Below are positions 1 to 5,354 of a stretch of DNA of 5,354 nucleotides, one piece after another. The notes beneath the pieces were generated by a model. That model saw nothing but the letters and a program-made list of their open reading frames with translations, did not search any database and was not told the origin of the DNA. Location: NCBI GenBank assembly GCA_947253615.1, contig CAMYAA010000102.1:1-5354 (forward strand). The letters run 5' to 3'. Every line of letters begins with the position of its first letter. Within the stretch, counting starts at the first letter, position 1. Source of the stretch: an uncultured Sutterellaceae bacterium (GTDB lineage Bacteria; Pseudomonadota; Gammaproteobacteria; Burkholderiales; Burkholderiaceae_F). The position numbers and the translations under genes are program-made.

Positions 1-180
1 AAGAACCTCTGGGATACGGTTGCCGACCCGAATCATCGTGAAATGGTGGTCCCGTCCCACGGTCATGTTTTAGTCGACTTGAGCATCCGTCCGGTGTACA
101 ACACCGACCGCGATCTTCAGTTGAAGTACGACGGGCGTAACAAGGTCTATCATTCGATGAACCTTCCTAAACCCGAATAA
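1..180 (+). CDS. C-terminal end of an unrecognised protein (5' truncated by window start)
   Basis: Frame 1 is open from the first base to a TAA stop at 178-180, giving 59 residues that start KNLWDTVADP and end MNLPKPE. The codons use the same C/G-rich third positions as the other background genes here, and a strong intrinsic terminator follows 32 bases after the stop, so this is very likely the true 3' end of a gene. The visible piece is polar, with an alternating pattern (HVLVDLSIRPVY) suggesting a beta-strand. It has no membrane segment, no cysteine and no motif I recognise. I cannot name the family, and too little of the gene is present to infer a function. It is a separate transcription unit from the autotransporter downstream. 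Confidence 0.8.
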   Translation, partial: KNLWDTVADPNHREMVVPSHGHVLVDLSIRPVYNTDRDLQLKYDGRNKVYHSMNLPKPE

Positions 181-212
181 TCGTTCCCTATCAATTTAAT
201 TCAACGCTCTTT

Positions 213-246
213 GTGGCGCTTCTCCCTGGAGTTGCGCCACTTTTTT
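213..246 (+). terminator. Intrinsic terminator of the upstream partial gene
   Basis: A perfect 7-bp stem, GTGGCGC (213-219) with GCGCCAC (234-240), is followed directly by six T residues (241-246). Inside the stem a TT/TT internal loop leads to a second small CTC/GAG stem. The position 32 bases after the TAA at 178-180 fits Rho-independent termination of that gene. It separates that gene from the autotransporter. Confidence 0.9.
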
Positions 247-870
247 ATCGCATCAAAACAGGGGCATTACGACAGTCCCAGGAACGCATTCCACTTTTGA
301 TCGTCGGGTTTTTTACCACACTTCAAGTGTAACAATTTTTGTCTATCAAAGGCCTACTAGCCCTCTTACTCATGCGAAAAATTTGCATTGTTGACGCGGA
401 CCATTGGGATTTATATTTTTTCTGAATTTGTCATTCAAAAAAGACAGTGAGTGACGTCTTGCGTCAAAACGCCCCCTCTTCTCCACGCCCCAAAAGATGC
501 TTTCTTCTTACTTTCTCGCTACATCAGTAGGGATTTCAAGGATTGTTCCAATTTGCTGGGACTAAAAAGCCATAAAAGCTAGCGATTTAACGCTTGTCCC
601 ACAAAATTCTACTGCGTTTCTTAATTAGTAAATTAAATCAAACTATATATTAACTTTTAATTTTGATTATCTATCACTCTTATAAATTATTCTTATCAAG
701 CCTTTGCAAATGCCTACACGAGAGGAAAACATAAGACTATAGGGTTTTCATTAATACAAGAAATCAAAGATTTGAACAGATGTTTTTTATTTATAATCGA
801 TCAAACCTGGCTTTATATAAAGTCCCAATTAAAGATTTTCTAAATATTATTAAATTAATCAGAAAACATC
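247..870. other. Long AT-rich intergenic/leader region without a convincing gene
   Basis: These 624 bases contain no open frame of gene length on either strand. AT content rises toward the autotransporter; the line 601-660 has only 11 G/C in 60. Visible small structures are: an odd palindrome ACACTT-C-AAGTGT (318-330); a TTGACG box (391-396) with a poor TATTTT (414-419) 17 bases on; an inverted repeat TGACG-N5-CGTCA (452-466); a stem with arms GGGAC (558-562) and GTCCC (596-600); a perfect TATAAT (792-797); and a 12-base palindrome CTTTATATAAAG (811-822). Short ORFs at 372-425, 497-565 and 780-923 lack good ribosome binding sites. I read the region as the regulatory region and 5' leader of the autotransporter. 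Decayed or foreign DNA is an alternative. Confidence 0.7.
772..797 (+). promoter_or_regulatory. Candidate promoter of the autotransporter gene
   Basis: A perfect sigma-70-type -10 hexamer TATAAT lies at 792-797. The best -35 resemblance is TTGAAC at 772-777, but the spacer would be only 14 bases, shorter than the usual 16-18. Transcription would start near 804 and leave a leader of about 67 bases before the ATG at 871. The leader includes the palindrome CTTTATATAAAG (811-822). The region is so AT-rich that chance -10 matches are expected, so this is a candidate only. The ribosome binding site is also weak: AGAAAA at 861-866 is the only purine run, four bases before the start codon. Confidence 0.4.
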
Positions 871-3672
871 ATGACCATTTTCAAATATACCCCGTTAATT
901 CTCGCCACTTTGATGGCATTTAATACGCAAGCTAAAGATTTAAGCCAAAATTTTAGTAGCGCCGATCCAGTGATTGTCGCTAATGGCAATCAAGAAACTC
1001 TTAACACGAATGGGTTTTCCTACGCCAACAGTAGTAACGCTCCAGCTATTTTTGCAAACAACCACGGCTCAGTAGTTGTCAATGGCAACTCTGAAATCAA
1101 AAAACCTACTCAAGCTCTCGGGATCTTAGACGGCTCTTCAGTCACTTTTAATGGGAACGTCAATGCCACTCCGTATTCAACCTCTCTCGAATCCACAGCT
1201 GGCGGATTTGGATATGTTGGCGGTGACAGTACTTTACTTGTTAAAGGGGATTTGACAGTTATTAGTTATCAAAAGGCCCCTGGTTCAGGTTGGAATAAAT
1301 TTGATATCTACTTACCAACGCTCCAAAAATTAGCAACAAACTTGGTGCAAAAAAACTTTTATATGGACAGATCCCCTTCCAGCAGCCTGATTGTTGCTAA
1401 TAGTTCTGTCACAGTAGAAGGAAGTTTTACATTAAATGAAAACAGTCAAAGCGCTTCTCGTCGTAGTCTTTATATCAAAAACAAGGGCAAGATGACCGTT
1501 GAAAACCTGACTATGAAAGGTGACACTTACGGCAATAACGAACACGTCTTAATTGCATTAGAGAATGGGGCAACATTAACGGTCAACAAATCCGTCAACA
1601 TCCAAACCAAACTCTCCTCTAGCCACAAAGGCGATACAGAACGCTATGCTCTCCCTTTTAAATTATCGGGTGAGTCGACTTTACAATTTGGAACAAACCA
1701 CGAAAGTTCAGCTATAAACATTAATCCTCAGTTTGCATGGAATCCTAATAAAAACGGGGCTGAGGGTGCTAAATCACCTATCGATGAAGAAAAAGCGCAA
1801 GGTTTTAATCTTTCTACTAAATCAAAAATCATTTTTAACGCCAAAACGGTTGATGTTTCGGTTCCTGTTGTTTCCAACCAATCGAGTGTTGTCACTAACT
1901 CTCCAGCCGCTAACATCAAGCGCATTGAGTTAAACGATCGGTCCAAACTTGAAAGTACGGGTAAACTTGAAACCAAGACTCTCGCCGTAAACACCTCGAC
2001 CGTAAATGCTCCCGAAGCTGAAATCACGGCCAAATCGCTTAACGCCAAGAGTGGCGAATTAGAGATTGGTACGTTAACCGCTGACGCGTACAACGCAGAC
2101 AATCAAACGAACGCTACCGTCAAGTCCGCTACATTTAACAATGACTCCAACAATGCCGGTACGCTCAACGTGGCCGATAGCCTCACCGTGGCTAAGGCTT
2201 TAGACGGTGCGGGTACGTTAAATGCGACGGGGCCCAATACCAACTTCGCTATTAACGGTCCTGTGACTCAGGCTGTCACGGCTGCTAAGGGTGCGACGTT
2301 AGCCCTTAATGTCAAAGAAGGTGCCTCCTTAACGGGTAACATCGATCCTGTAGATGGCGCCACCATCAACGTGGTGAATAACGGCACGTTATCGAGCCAA
2401 ATTAACGCGAATGGTACGGGGCTTGTTAACCTCAATAGCACGGGTACGACCAACATCAATAAGACTTCCAACATCAACGAACTCGCGGGTAATATCACCG
2501 TCGGTGCTAATACCACCTTACACGTTAATAAGTTAACGGGCGACATTGTGGTGAAGGGCTCTGAATCTGGTGCTGTTTTAGACTTGCCAATGGACGGTAC
2601 CCAAAAGGTCACCTTCGAAAATGCAGATAACCAGCATGGCTCGTTAAAGAACCCCAACCCCACCCTCAAGATCAGTGACGGTGTCGTGGCTCAGGGTTAT
2701 GTCAACAAGAATCCTGACGAACCAGTCTCCTTAAAGGAACTCGCCGCGAATGGCCCCGTCATCTTAGGTTTAGGGAAGACCGGCCAACAAGTCATCCCGG
2801 CGCTTCGTACGTCCTTAGTGTCCTTGAATCGCTTGGCCGACTTAACGGCCATGGCTGATCGTTTCCACGCCCAACGCGATCGTAAGATCGTCGTCTGGAC
2901 CGACATCGACGCTAATCACGAACGCTTCGACGATAACGTCACGGTGAGCTCTACTCGTCGTAATCTCGCTCGCTTAGGCGCTCAAGCGCACTTCTCGCGC
3001 GGTTACGTGGGTGCTTGGGTTGAAGGTCAAAAGAATACCGATCGCTTAGGCTTGGTAAAGGCCGAACAAAAAGAGCGCGGCTACGGTGTGTTCGCCTACG
3101 CCGGCACCGAAGTGAATAACCTCTCCACGATCGTTGATATCGGCTACCGCCACTTAACGAGCGAAACCTCGAGCGATCGCTATAGCGCCAAACCGTCCAT
3201 GCGTGCTTATAGCGCCAGCGCTCAAGTCGCTTACAAACTCCCGTTAACGACGAGCGTTACCCTCGAACCCCAATTACAGGTTCAGGTGAGCCGCACCTCG
3301 GGCTATCACGTCACGGGCACGAACGAAAACGCCAATGGCGATAAGGCCGTCAATATCCATGTCGATCCGACCATCAGCGTCGTCTCTCGCGTGGGTACAC
3401 GTGTGACGAAACAGTGGACCAAGGCTAACCTCTTCGGTGAAATTAACTACCTCCACACGTTCGATGGTCACCAAGGCATTGAACTCTCCGACTACTCGGT
3501 GGAAAACTACCACGTGCGCAATACCCTCGCTGGGGATCGCGTCGCCCTCAAGGTGGGTGGTAGCTACGCATTCACGCCTGCCTTTAGCGTGAAGGCTAGC
3601 CTCGAAAACCAATGGGGTAAGCACACCAAGGACGCTTTCGGAGCCAAACTCGGGGTTGAATACGCGTTCTAA
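871..3672 (+). CDS. Autotransporter (type Va secretion) with beta-helix-like passenger and C-terminal beta-barrel
   Basis: The product is 933 residues. The ATG at 871 is chosen because it opens directly into a Sec signal peptide: Lys5, a hydrophobic core about residues 7-17, and a likely cut after Ala21 (NTQA|KD). Residues 22 to about 630 form a passenger rich in Asn, Thr, Ser, Gly and Val with many short repeated turns (NGT, GTL, NVxxGA), as expected of a beta-helix; I recognise no enzymatic domain. A helix at about 639-670 (QQVIPALRTSL onward) should thread the pore. Residues 671-933 begin KIVVWTDID, alternate in amphipathic strands and end GVEYAF with terminal Phe. This matches the length and end signature of autotransporter barrels inserted by BAM. 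I saw no cysteine, usual for such proteins. By family knowledge the passenger is surface-exposed, often an adhesin, but the target is unknown. Base composition changes sharply near 1920-1980: upstream is AT-rich, downstream resembles the neighbouring genes, suggesting a mosaic gene. Confidence 0.93.
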   Translation: MTIFKYTPLILATLMAFNTQAKDLSQNFSSADPVIVANGNQETLNTNGFSYANSSNAPAIFANNHGSVVVNGNSEIKKPTQALGILDGSSVTFNGNVNATPYSTSLESTAGGFGYVGGDSTLLVKGDLTVISYQKAPGSGWNKFDIYLPTLQKLATNLVQKNFYMDRSPSSSLIVANSSVTVEGSFTLNENSQSASRRSLYIKNKGKMTVENLTMKGDTYGNNEHVLIALENGATLTVNKSVNIQTKLSSSHKGDTERYALPFKLSGESTLQFGTNHESSAININPQFAWNPNKNGAEGAKSPIDEEKAQGFNLSTKSKIIFNAKTVDVSVPVVSNQSSVVTNSPAANIKRIELNDRSKLESTGKLETKTLAVNTSTVNAPEAEITAKSLNAKSGELEIGTLTADAYNADNQTNATVKSATFNNDSNNAGTLNVADSLTVAKALDGAGTLNATGPNTNFAINGPVTQAVTAAKGATLALNVKEGASLTGNIDPVDGATINVVNNGTLSSQINANGTGLVNLNSTGTTNINKTSNINELAGNITVGANTTLHVNKLTGDIVVKGSESGAVLDLPMDGTQKVTFENADNQHGSLKNPNPTLKISDGVVAQGYVNKNPDEPVSLKELAANGPVILGLGKTGQQVIPALRTSLVSLNRLADLTAMADRFHAQRDRKIVVWTDIDANHERFDDNVTVSSTRRNLARLGAQAHFSRGYVGAWVEGQKNTDRLGLVKAEQKERGYGVFAYAGTEVNNLSTIVDIGYRHLTSETSSDRYSAKPSMRAYSASAQVAYKLPLTTSVTLEPQLQVQVSRTSGYHVTGTNENANGDKAVNIHVDPTISVVSRVGTRVTKQWTKANLFGEINYLHTFDGHQGIELSDYSVENYHVRNTLAGDRVALKVGGSYAFTPAFSVKASLENQWGKHTKDAFGAKLGVEYAF

Positions 3673-3699
3673 TCCACGTACCTAAACCCTAGAAACACG

Positions 3700-3730
3700 A
3701 TCGGCGCCCCACGGGGCGCCGATTGCTTTA
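3700..3730. terminator. Shared hairpin between convergent genes, probable bidirectional terminator
   Basis: ATCGGCGCCCC (3700-3710) is a perfect inverted repeat of GGGGCGCCGAT (3713-3723), giving a roughly 10-bp GC-rich stem with a tight loop. It sits 28 bases after the autotransporter stop and about 55 bases after the stop of the facing minus-strand gene. The following T-rich stretch is weak on both strands (TGCTTTA on plus, GTGTTTC on minus). Termination is therefore likely but perhaps inefficient, and the stem may also protect the mRNA 3' ends. Confidence 0.75.
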
Positions 3731-3778
3731 GATAGATAGCGATTGAAAGCCAACACCGAAGGCGTCGACGATTTCGCG

Positions 3779-4672
3779 TTATTTCGCCTTCTTGTCGTCC
3801 TTTAAGGGCGGTAATGCTGAGGCTAATTCTTTCTTTAGCGCCTCGGCTAAATCGCAGGCTTCTTTCACCCCGCCATCACAGGCCTTGCCAAACCAATCGC
3901 GAGCTTCGGTCTTGTTGGCCTCCACCCCGATCCCATCTTTTAATAAATGGGCTAATACAAATTCACTTTCCACGTCCCCACGAACGGCAGCCTTCTTGTA
4001 CCACACATAGGCTTCTTTTTCGTTGGGCTTCGTGCCAATCCCGTTTAAGTAGAAGTACCCCACAATCACTTGCGCGTCCAATAAGCCCTTTTCAGCCGCT
4101 TTTAACGCCCAGGTAAAGGCCTCGGCATAACTTTGCTTCGTGCCAATGCCTTCTAAGTAAGAGTTCGACAAGTTAAATTGAGCATAGACGTCACCGAGCT
4201 CGGCAGCCTTCTTATTGAGTTCAAAGGCCTTGATCTTGTCTTCAGGAACACCTACCCCCGTAAAGTAGAGTTCGGCCAAATTGTTCATGGCCATGGTATT
4301 GCCCTGCTTAATCGCTTCGTCATACCAGTGAAGCGCTTCTTTCCAGTTTTGCTTCACGCCGTGGCCCGTTGCATAGGCTTCCGCTAACGCAAATTGCGCA
4401 CTCGAAACCCCATCTTTGGCTTGTTGTAACGCTTGTTCGAAATTAAATTCAGGCGCAGACGCGGGAGCACTCGGTAAAAAAACGTCGGCCGCATTGCCTA
4501 ACCCCGCATGAGGATCCATCCCTAAACCGGCATGAGGATCCATCCCTAAACCGGCATGAGGATCCATACCGAGTCCCGCATGCGGATTCGGGGTACTCGA
4601 AGCCATCACCGATGCAGAACTTAAAGCCATGGAGCAAAGCACCAAAGCGCTAACGAGAGATTTTTTGATCAT
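3779..4672 (-). CDS. Secreted Sel1-like repeat protein with N-terminal PHAGLG octapeptide repeats
   Basis: The product is 297 residues. The ATG at 4672-4670 gives a clear Sec signal peptide, MIKK plus a hydrophobic core, with a likely cut after Ala24 (SVMA|SS). Cys13 is not in a good lipobox (LVLC), so a soluble periplasmic or exported protein is more likely than a lipoprotein. Residues 28-59 are four tandem octapeptides of type MDPHAGLG. A short Ala/Pro/Ser linker follows (about 60-75). Five Sel1-like repeats come next, spaced 36 residues apart at about 90-125, 126-161, 162-197, 198-233 and 234-268, each with the A-x-x-x-L-(A)-x-x-Y...G-x-G-V/I...A-x-x-W-(Y/F)-x-K-A-A pattern of paired helices. 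Cys265 and Cys273 are eight apart, as in Helicobacter Hcp proteins, and could form a disulfide. The C-terminus is Lys/Asp-rich. Sel1 repeats generally mediate protein-protein contacts; no partner is evident here. The ribosome binding site is weak. The gene is its own transcription unit, convergent with the autotransporter. Confidence 0.93.
   Translation of the reverse strand: MIKKSLVSALVLCSMALSSASVMASSTPNPHAGLGMDPHAGLGMDPHAGLGMDPHAGLGNAADVFLPSAPASAPEFNFEQALQQAKDGVSSAQFALAEAYATGHGVKQNWKEALHWYDEAIKQGNTMAMNNLAELYFTGVGVPEDKIKAFELNKKAAELGDVYAQFNLSNSYLEGIGTKQSYAEAFTWALKAAEKGLLDAQVIVGYFYLNGIGTKPNEKEAYVWYKKAAVRGDVESEFVLAHLLKDGIGVEANKTEARDWFGKACDGGVKEACDLAEALKKELASALPPLKDDKKAK
4496..4591 (-). repeat. 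Four tandem 24-base repeats encoding xxPHAGLG
   Basis: Four in-frame 24-base units encode PNPHAGLG followed by three copies of MDPHAGLG (residues 28-59 of the Sel1-repeat protein). At DNA level the units starting at 4503 and 4527 differ at a single base. The one at 4551 matches for its first 17 bases and then diverges, and the outermost at 4575 is more diverged. Such near-identity suggests recent tandem duplication. A change of one unit keeps the frame, so the copy number can vary between strains without breaking the gene. Confidence 0.95.
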
Positions 4673-4699
4673 AGTGTGTGTCTTGGTCGAAAATGTTTC

Positions 4700-4717
4700 G
4701 ATGGGGTTCGTCCCATC
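4700..4717 (-). promoter_or_regulatory. Hairpin in the 5' leader of the Sel1-repeat gene
   Basis: GATGGG (4700-4705) and CCCATC (4712-4717) form a perfect 6-bp stem around a 6-base loop, 27 bases upstream of the ATG. In the minus-strand transcript the loop is ACGAAC. It lies between the candidate -10 box and the start codon, so it would be in the mRNA leader. It has no following T-run in the direction of transcription and is not a standard terminator. A role in mRNA stability or translation is only a possibility. Confidence 0.4.
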
Positions 4718-4735
4718 ACAAGGTCTATGAAAAAA

Positions 4736-4790
4736 AGTATAGAGAGCGACACTTAGGTTCGTATTAAGACCTCAGGAGTATACCCCTAAG
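4736..4790 (-). promoter_or_regulatory. Candidate promoter and operator of the Sel1-repeat gene
   Basis: On the minus strand a TATACT -10 match lies at 4741-4736, placing the transcript start near 4730 with a leader of about 55-60 bases. The hexamer 17 bases upstream (ATACGA) is a poor -35, suggesting a regulated or activator-dependent promoter. A second TATACT at 4782-4777 has an equally weak -35 (TTCTAG). That second box is embedded in a near-perfect 20-base palindrome at 4771-4790 centred on GTATAC, with 8 of 10 base pairs symmetric. It could be a binding site for a dimeric repressor or activator. This is inference from sequence symmetry only. Confidence 0.4.
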
Positions 4791-4822
4791 AGAAAACCCC
4801 TAGAAACCCCCGCCCAACATGC

Positions 4823-4856
4823 AAAAAAGCCCGTCACCGTAAGGTCACGAGCTTTT
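4823..4856 (-). terminator. Intrinsic terminator of the peptidase T-like gene
   Basis: Read on the minus strand, GCTCGTGACC (4852-4843) pairs with GGTGACGGGC (4838-4829) around a TTAC loop, with one G-U wobble and one G/G mismatch. Six T residues (4828-4823) follow at once. The wobble pair forms only on the minus-strand RNA, which supports that direction. The stem begins 28 bases after the TAA of the peptidase T-like gene and lies before the promoter region of the Sel1-repeat gene, so the two genes are separate units. Confidence 0.85.
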
Positions 4857-4880
4857 CTCTAAAAGGTCAACGCTTTTCTT

Positions 4881-5311
4881 TTAAGCCAAGCTGCGTAAAT
4901 GCGCAGAATGCACGGCCAATTCAATCGCGACAGCTTGAGCCTTCTCTAAACTTGAAATCGGTAAGGTTTCGTAGAGCGGACCCTCTTCAATGAATTCCGT
5001 CCCGATAAAGAACGCAGGACAAGGCAGACCACGCGAGGTCAATCGCGCCCCATCGGTCGTCCCTCGAATGGAGGTTGCCTCGGGCGAAACCCCATGCGAG
5101 CGACACGCCAACATGAATTGCTTCACCACACGACTCGTGCGCGACAAAATACGGCCCATGTTTTCATATTCGTCCATAATCGTCACGGTACACGTATCCG
5201 GACCAAATCGATCGAAGTCCTGACACATCGCTTGAAGACGAGACTTACGCACTTCAAAAGAATCAAAGCCAAAATCACGAATGAGTACGAGCGCTTTCAC
5301 TAACCCTACGC
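4881..5311 (-). CDS. C-terminal part of a peptidase T-like M20 family protein (5' end cut by contig end)
   Basis: The frame is open from the last genomic base (about 5311) to TAA at 4883-4881, giving about 143 codons. M20B peptidase T enzymes have roughly 410 residues, so this is the last third. A GTG at 5300 is an internal Val, not the start, because homology continues upstream. From memory of E. coli PepT, matching segments are LIRDF...FEVRK, DEYENMGR (PepT has a comparable D-x-Y-x-N-M), IRGTTDGA (codons 5069-5046; PepT has IRGGTDGA) and GLPCP. PepT is a cytosolic two-zinc aminotripeptidase that removes N-terminal residues from tripeptides. In the segment after GLPCP, PepT carries a metal-ligand His in GKHEF; here the equivalent stretch reads GPLYETL with no His. 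The protein may therefore be an inactive or altered paralogue. I withhold the symbol pepT for that reason. Family assignment is fairly sure, activity is not. Confidence 0.82.
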
Positions 5312-5354
5312 CTGTCTCTTATACACATCTCCGAGCCCACGACACCGTACTAGA
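5312..5354. other. Residual Illumina Nextera adapter and index (not genomic)
   Basis: Positions 5312-5330 read CTGTCTCTTATACACATCT, identical to the 19-base Tn5 mosaic end used in Nextera libraries. Positions 5331-5345 match the following adapter CCGAGCCCACGAGAC with one mismatch (C instead of G at 5343). Positions 5346-5353 read CGTACTAG, which I recall as the Nextera i7 index N702, and the final A fits the first base of the next adapter segment. The order is exactly that of read-through past a short insert. Any reading frame crossing 5312 is artificial. Confidence 0.97.

Noticed and set aside
318..330. ACACTT-C-AAGTGT palindrome as a second terminator
   Set aside because: The loop would be too short, the stem is AT-rich and the T-run is not adjacent; it is at most a protein binding site.
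372..425. 17-codon ORF beginning MRKICIVDAD
   Set aside because: No ribosome binding site, very short, and overlaps a candidate -35 element.
497..565. 22-codon ORF beginning MLSSYFLATS
   Set aside because: No ribosome binding site and no context; length is expected by chance.
1728..2669. Minus-strand ORFs (1728-2102, 2268-2669) within the autotransporter
   Set aside because: They lie opposite a well-supported coding frame with signal peptide and barrel, and have no recognisable domain or ribosome binding site.
3274..3624. 116-residue minus-strand ORF opposite the barrel
   Set aside because: It is a shadow of the barrel coding frame; its composition reflects the complement of C-rich third positions.
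3758..3791. GAAGGCG/CGCCTTC inverted repeat over the stop of the Sel1-repeat gene as a terminator
   Set aside because: It has a 20-base loop, no T-run, and partly lies in coding sequence; the hairpin at 3700-3723 is a far better candidate.
3792..4387. Plus-strand ORFs opposite the Sel1-repeat gene
   Set aside because: They are antisense to a clear repeat protein and have no homology pattern or start signals.
4503..4598. CRISPR-like array because of regularly spaced 24-base repeats
   Set aside because: The units are contiguous without spacers and encode an in-frame peptide repeat.
4881..5300. Complete 139-residue gene starting at GTG 5300
   Set aside because: The frame stays open to the last genomic base and the peptidase T similarity begins upstream of or at that point; the GTG is internal and the gene is truncated.
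5312..5330. Tn5/IS50-like transposon mosaic end
   Set aside because: It is followed by synthetic adapter and index sequence and no transposase, so it is library adapter, not a mobile element.

Overview
The window reads as a chromosomal contig end from a Gram-negative bacterium. It carries a classical (type Va) autotransporter, a secreted Sel1-repeat protein and the 3' part of a peptidase T-like gene. The asaccharolytic gut Burkholderiales (Sutterella/Parasutterella type) are my best guess from general character, but nothing here is a decisive taxonomic marker. Background coding DNA is moderately GC-rich: hand counts on two 60-base lines of the autotransporter 3' half each give 35/60. The stretch from about 600 to 1950 is clearly AT-rich, with lines at 11/60, 18/60 and 22/60.

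Layout from left to right. Positions 1-180 hold the last 59 codons of an unrecognised plus-strand gene, closed by a strong intrinsic terminator at 213-246. Positions 247-870 are a long, increasingly AT-rich region without a convincing gene; it holds the probable promoter and leader of the next gene. Positions 871-3672 encode a 933-residue autotransporter: signal peptide, Asn/Thr/Ser-rich repetitive passenger, linking helix and 12-stranded-type beta-barrel ending in Phe. Its stop faces the stop of the minus-strand gene 3779-4672 across a 106-base gap with a GC-rich hairpin at 3700-3723. That minus-strand gene encodes a secreted protein with four 8-residue PHAGLG repeats after the signal peptide, then five Sel1-like repeats. 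Upstream of it are a candidate -10 box, a near-palindromic possible operator and a leader hairpin. Further right a minus-strand terminator (4823-4856) closes the truncated peptidase T-like gene (4881-5311).

The last 43 bases (5312-5354) are not genomic. They match the Illumina Nextera transposase end, adapter and an i7 index, so biological sequence stops at about 5311.

The genes do not form one operon, since terminators separate each neighbour. The common thread is cell-surface and periplasmic function for the two complete genes. The points most worth following are the compositional break inside the autotransporter, the PHAGLG repeat block, the apparent loss of a metal-binding His in the peptidase T-like protein, and the adapter contamination. 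I see no clear evidence of a wholly new multi-gene system.
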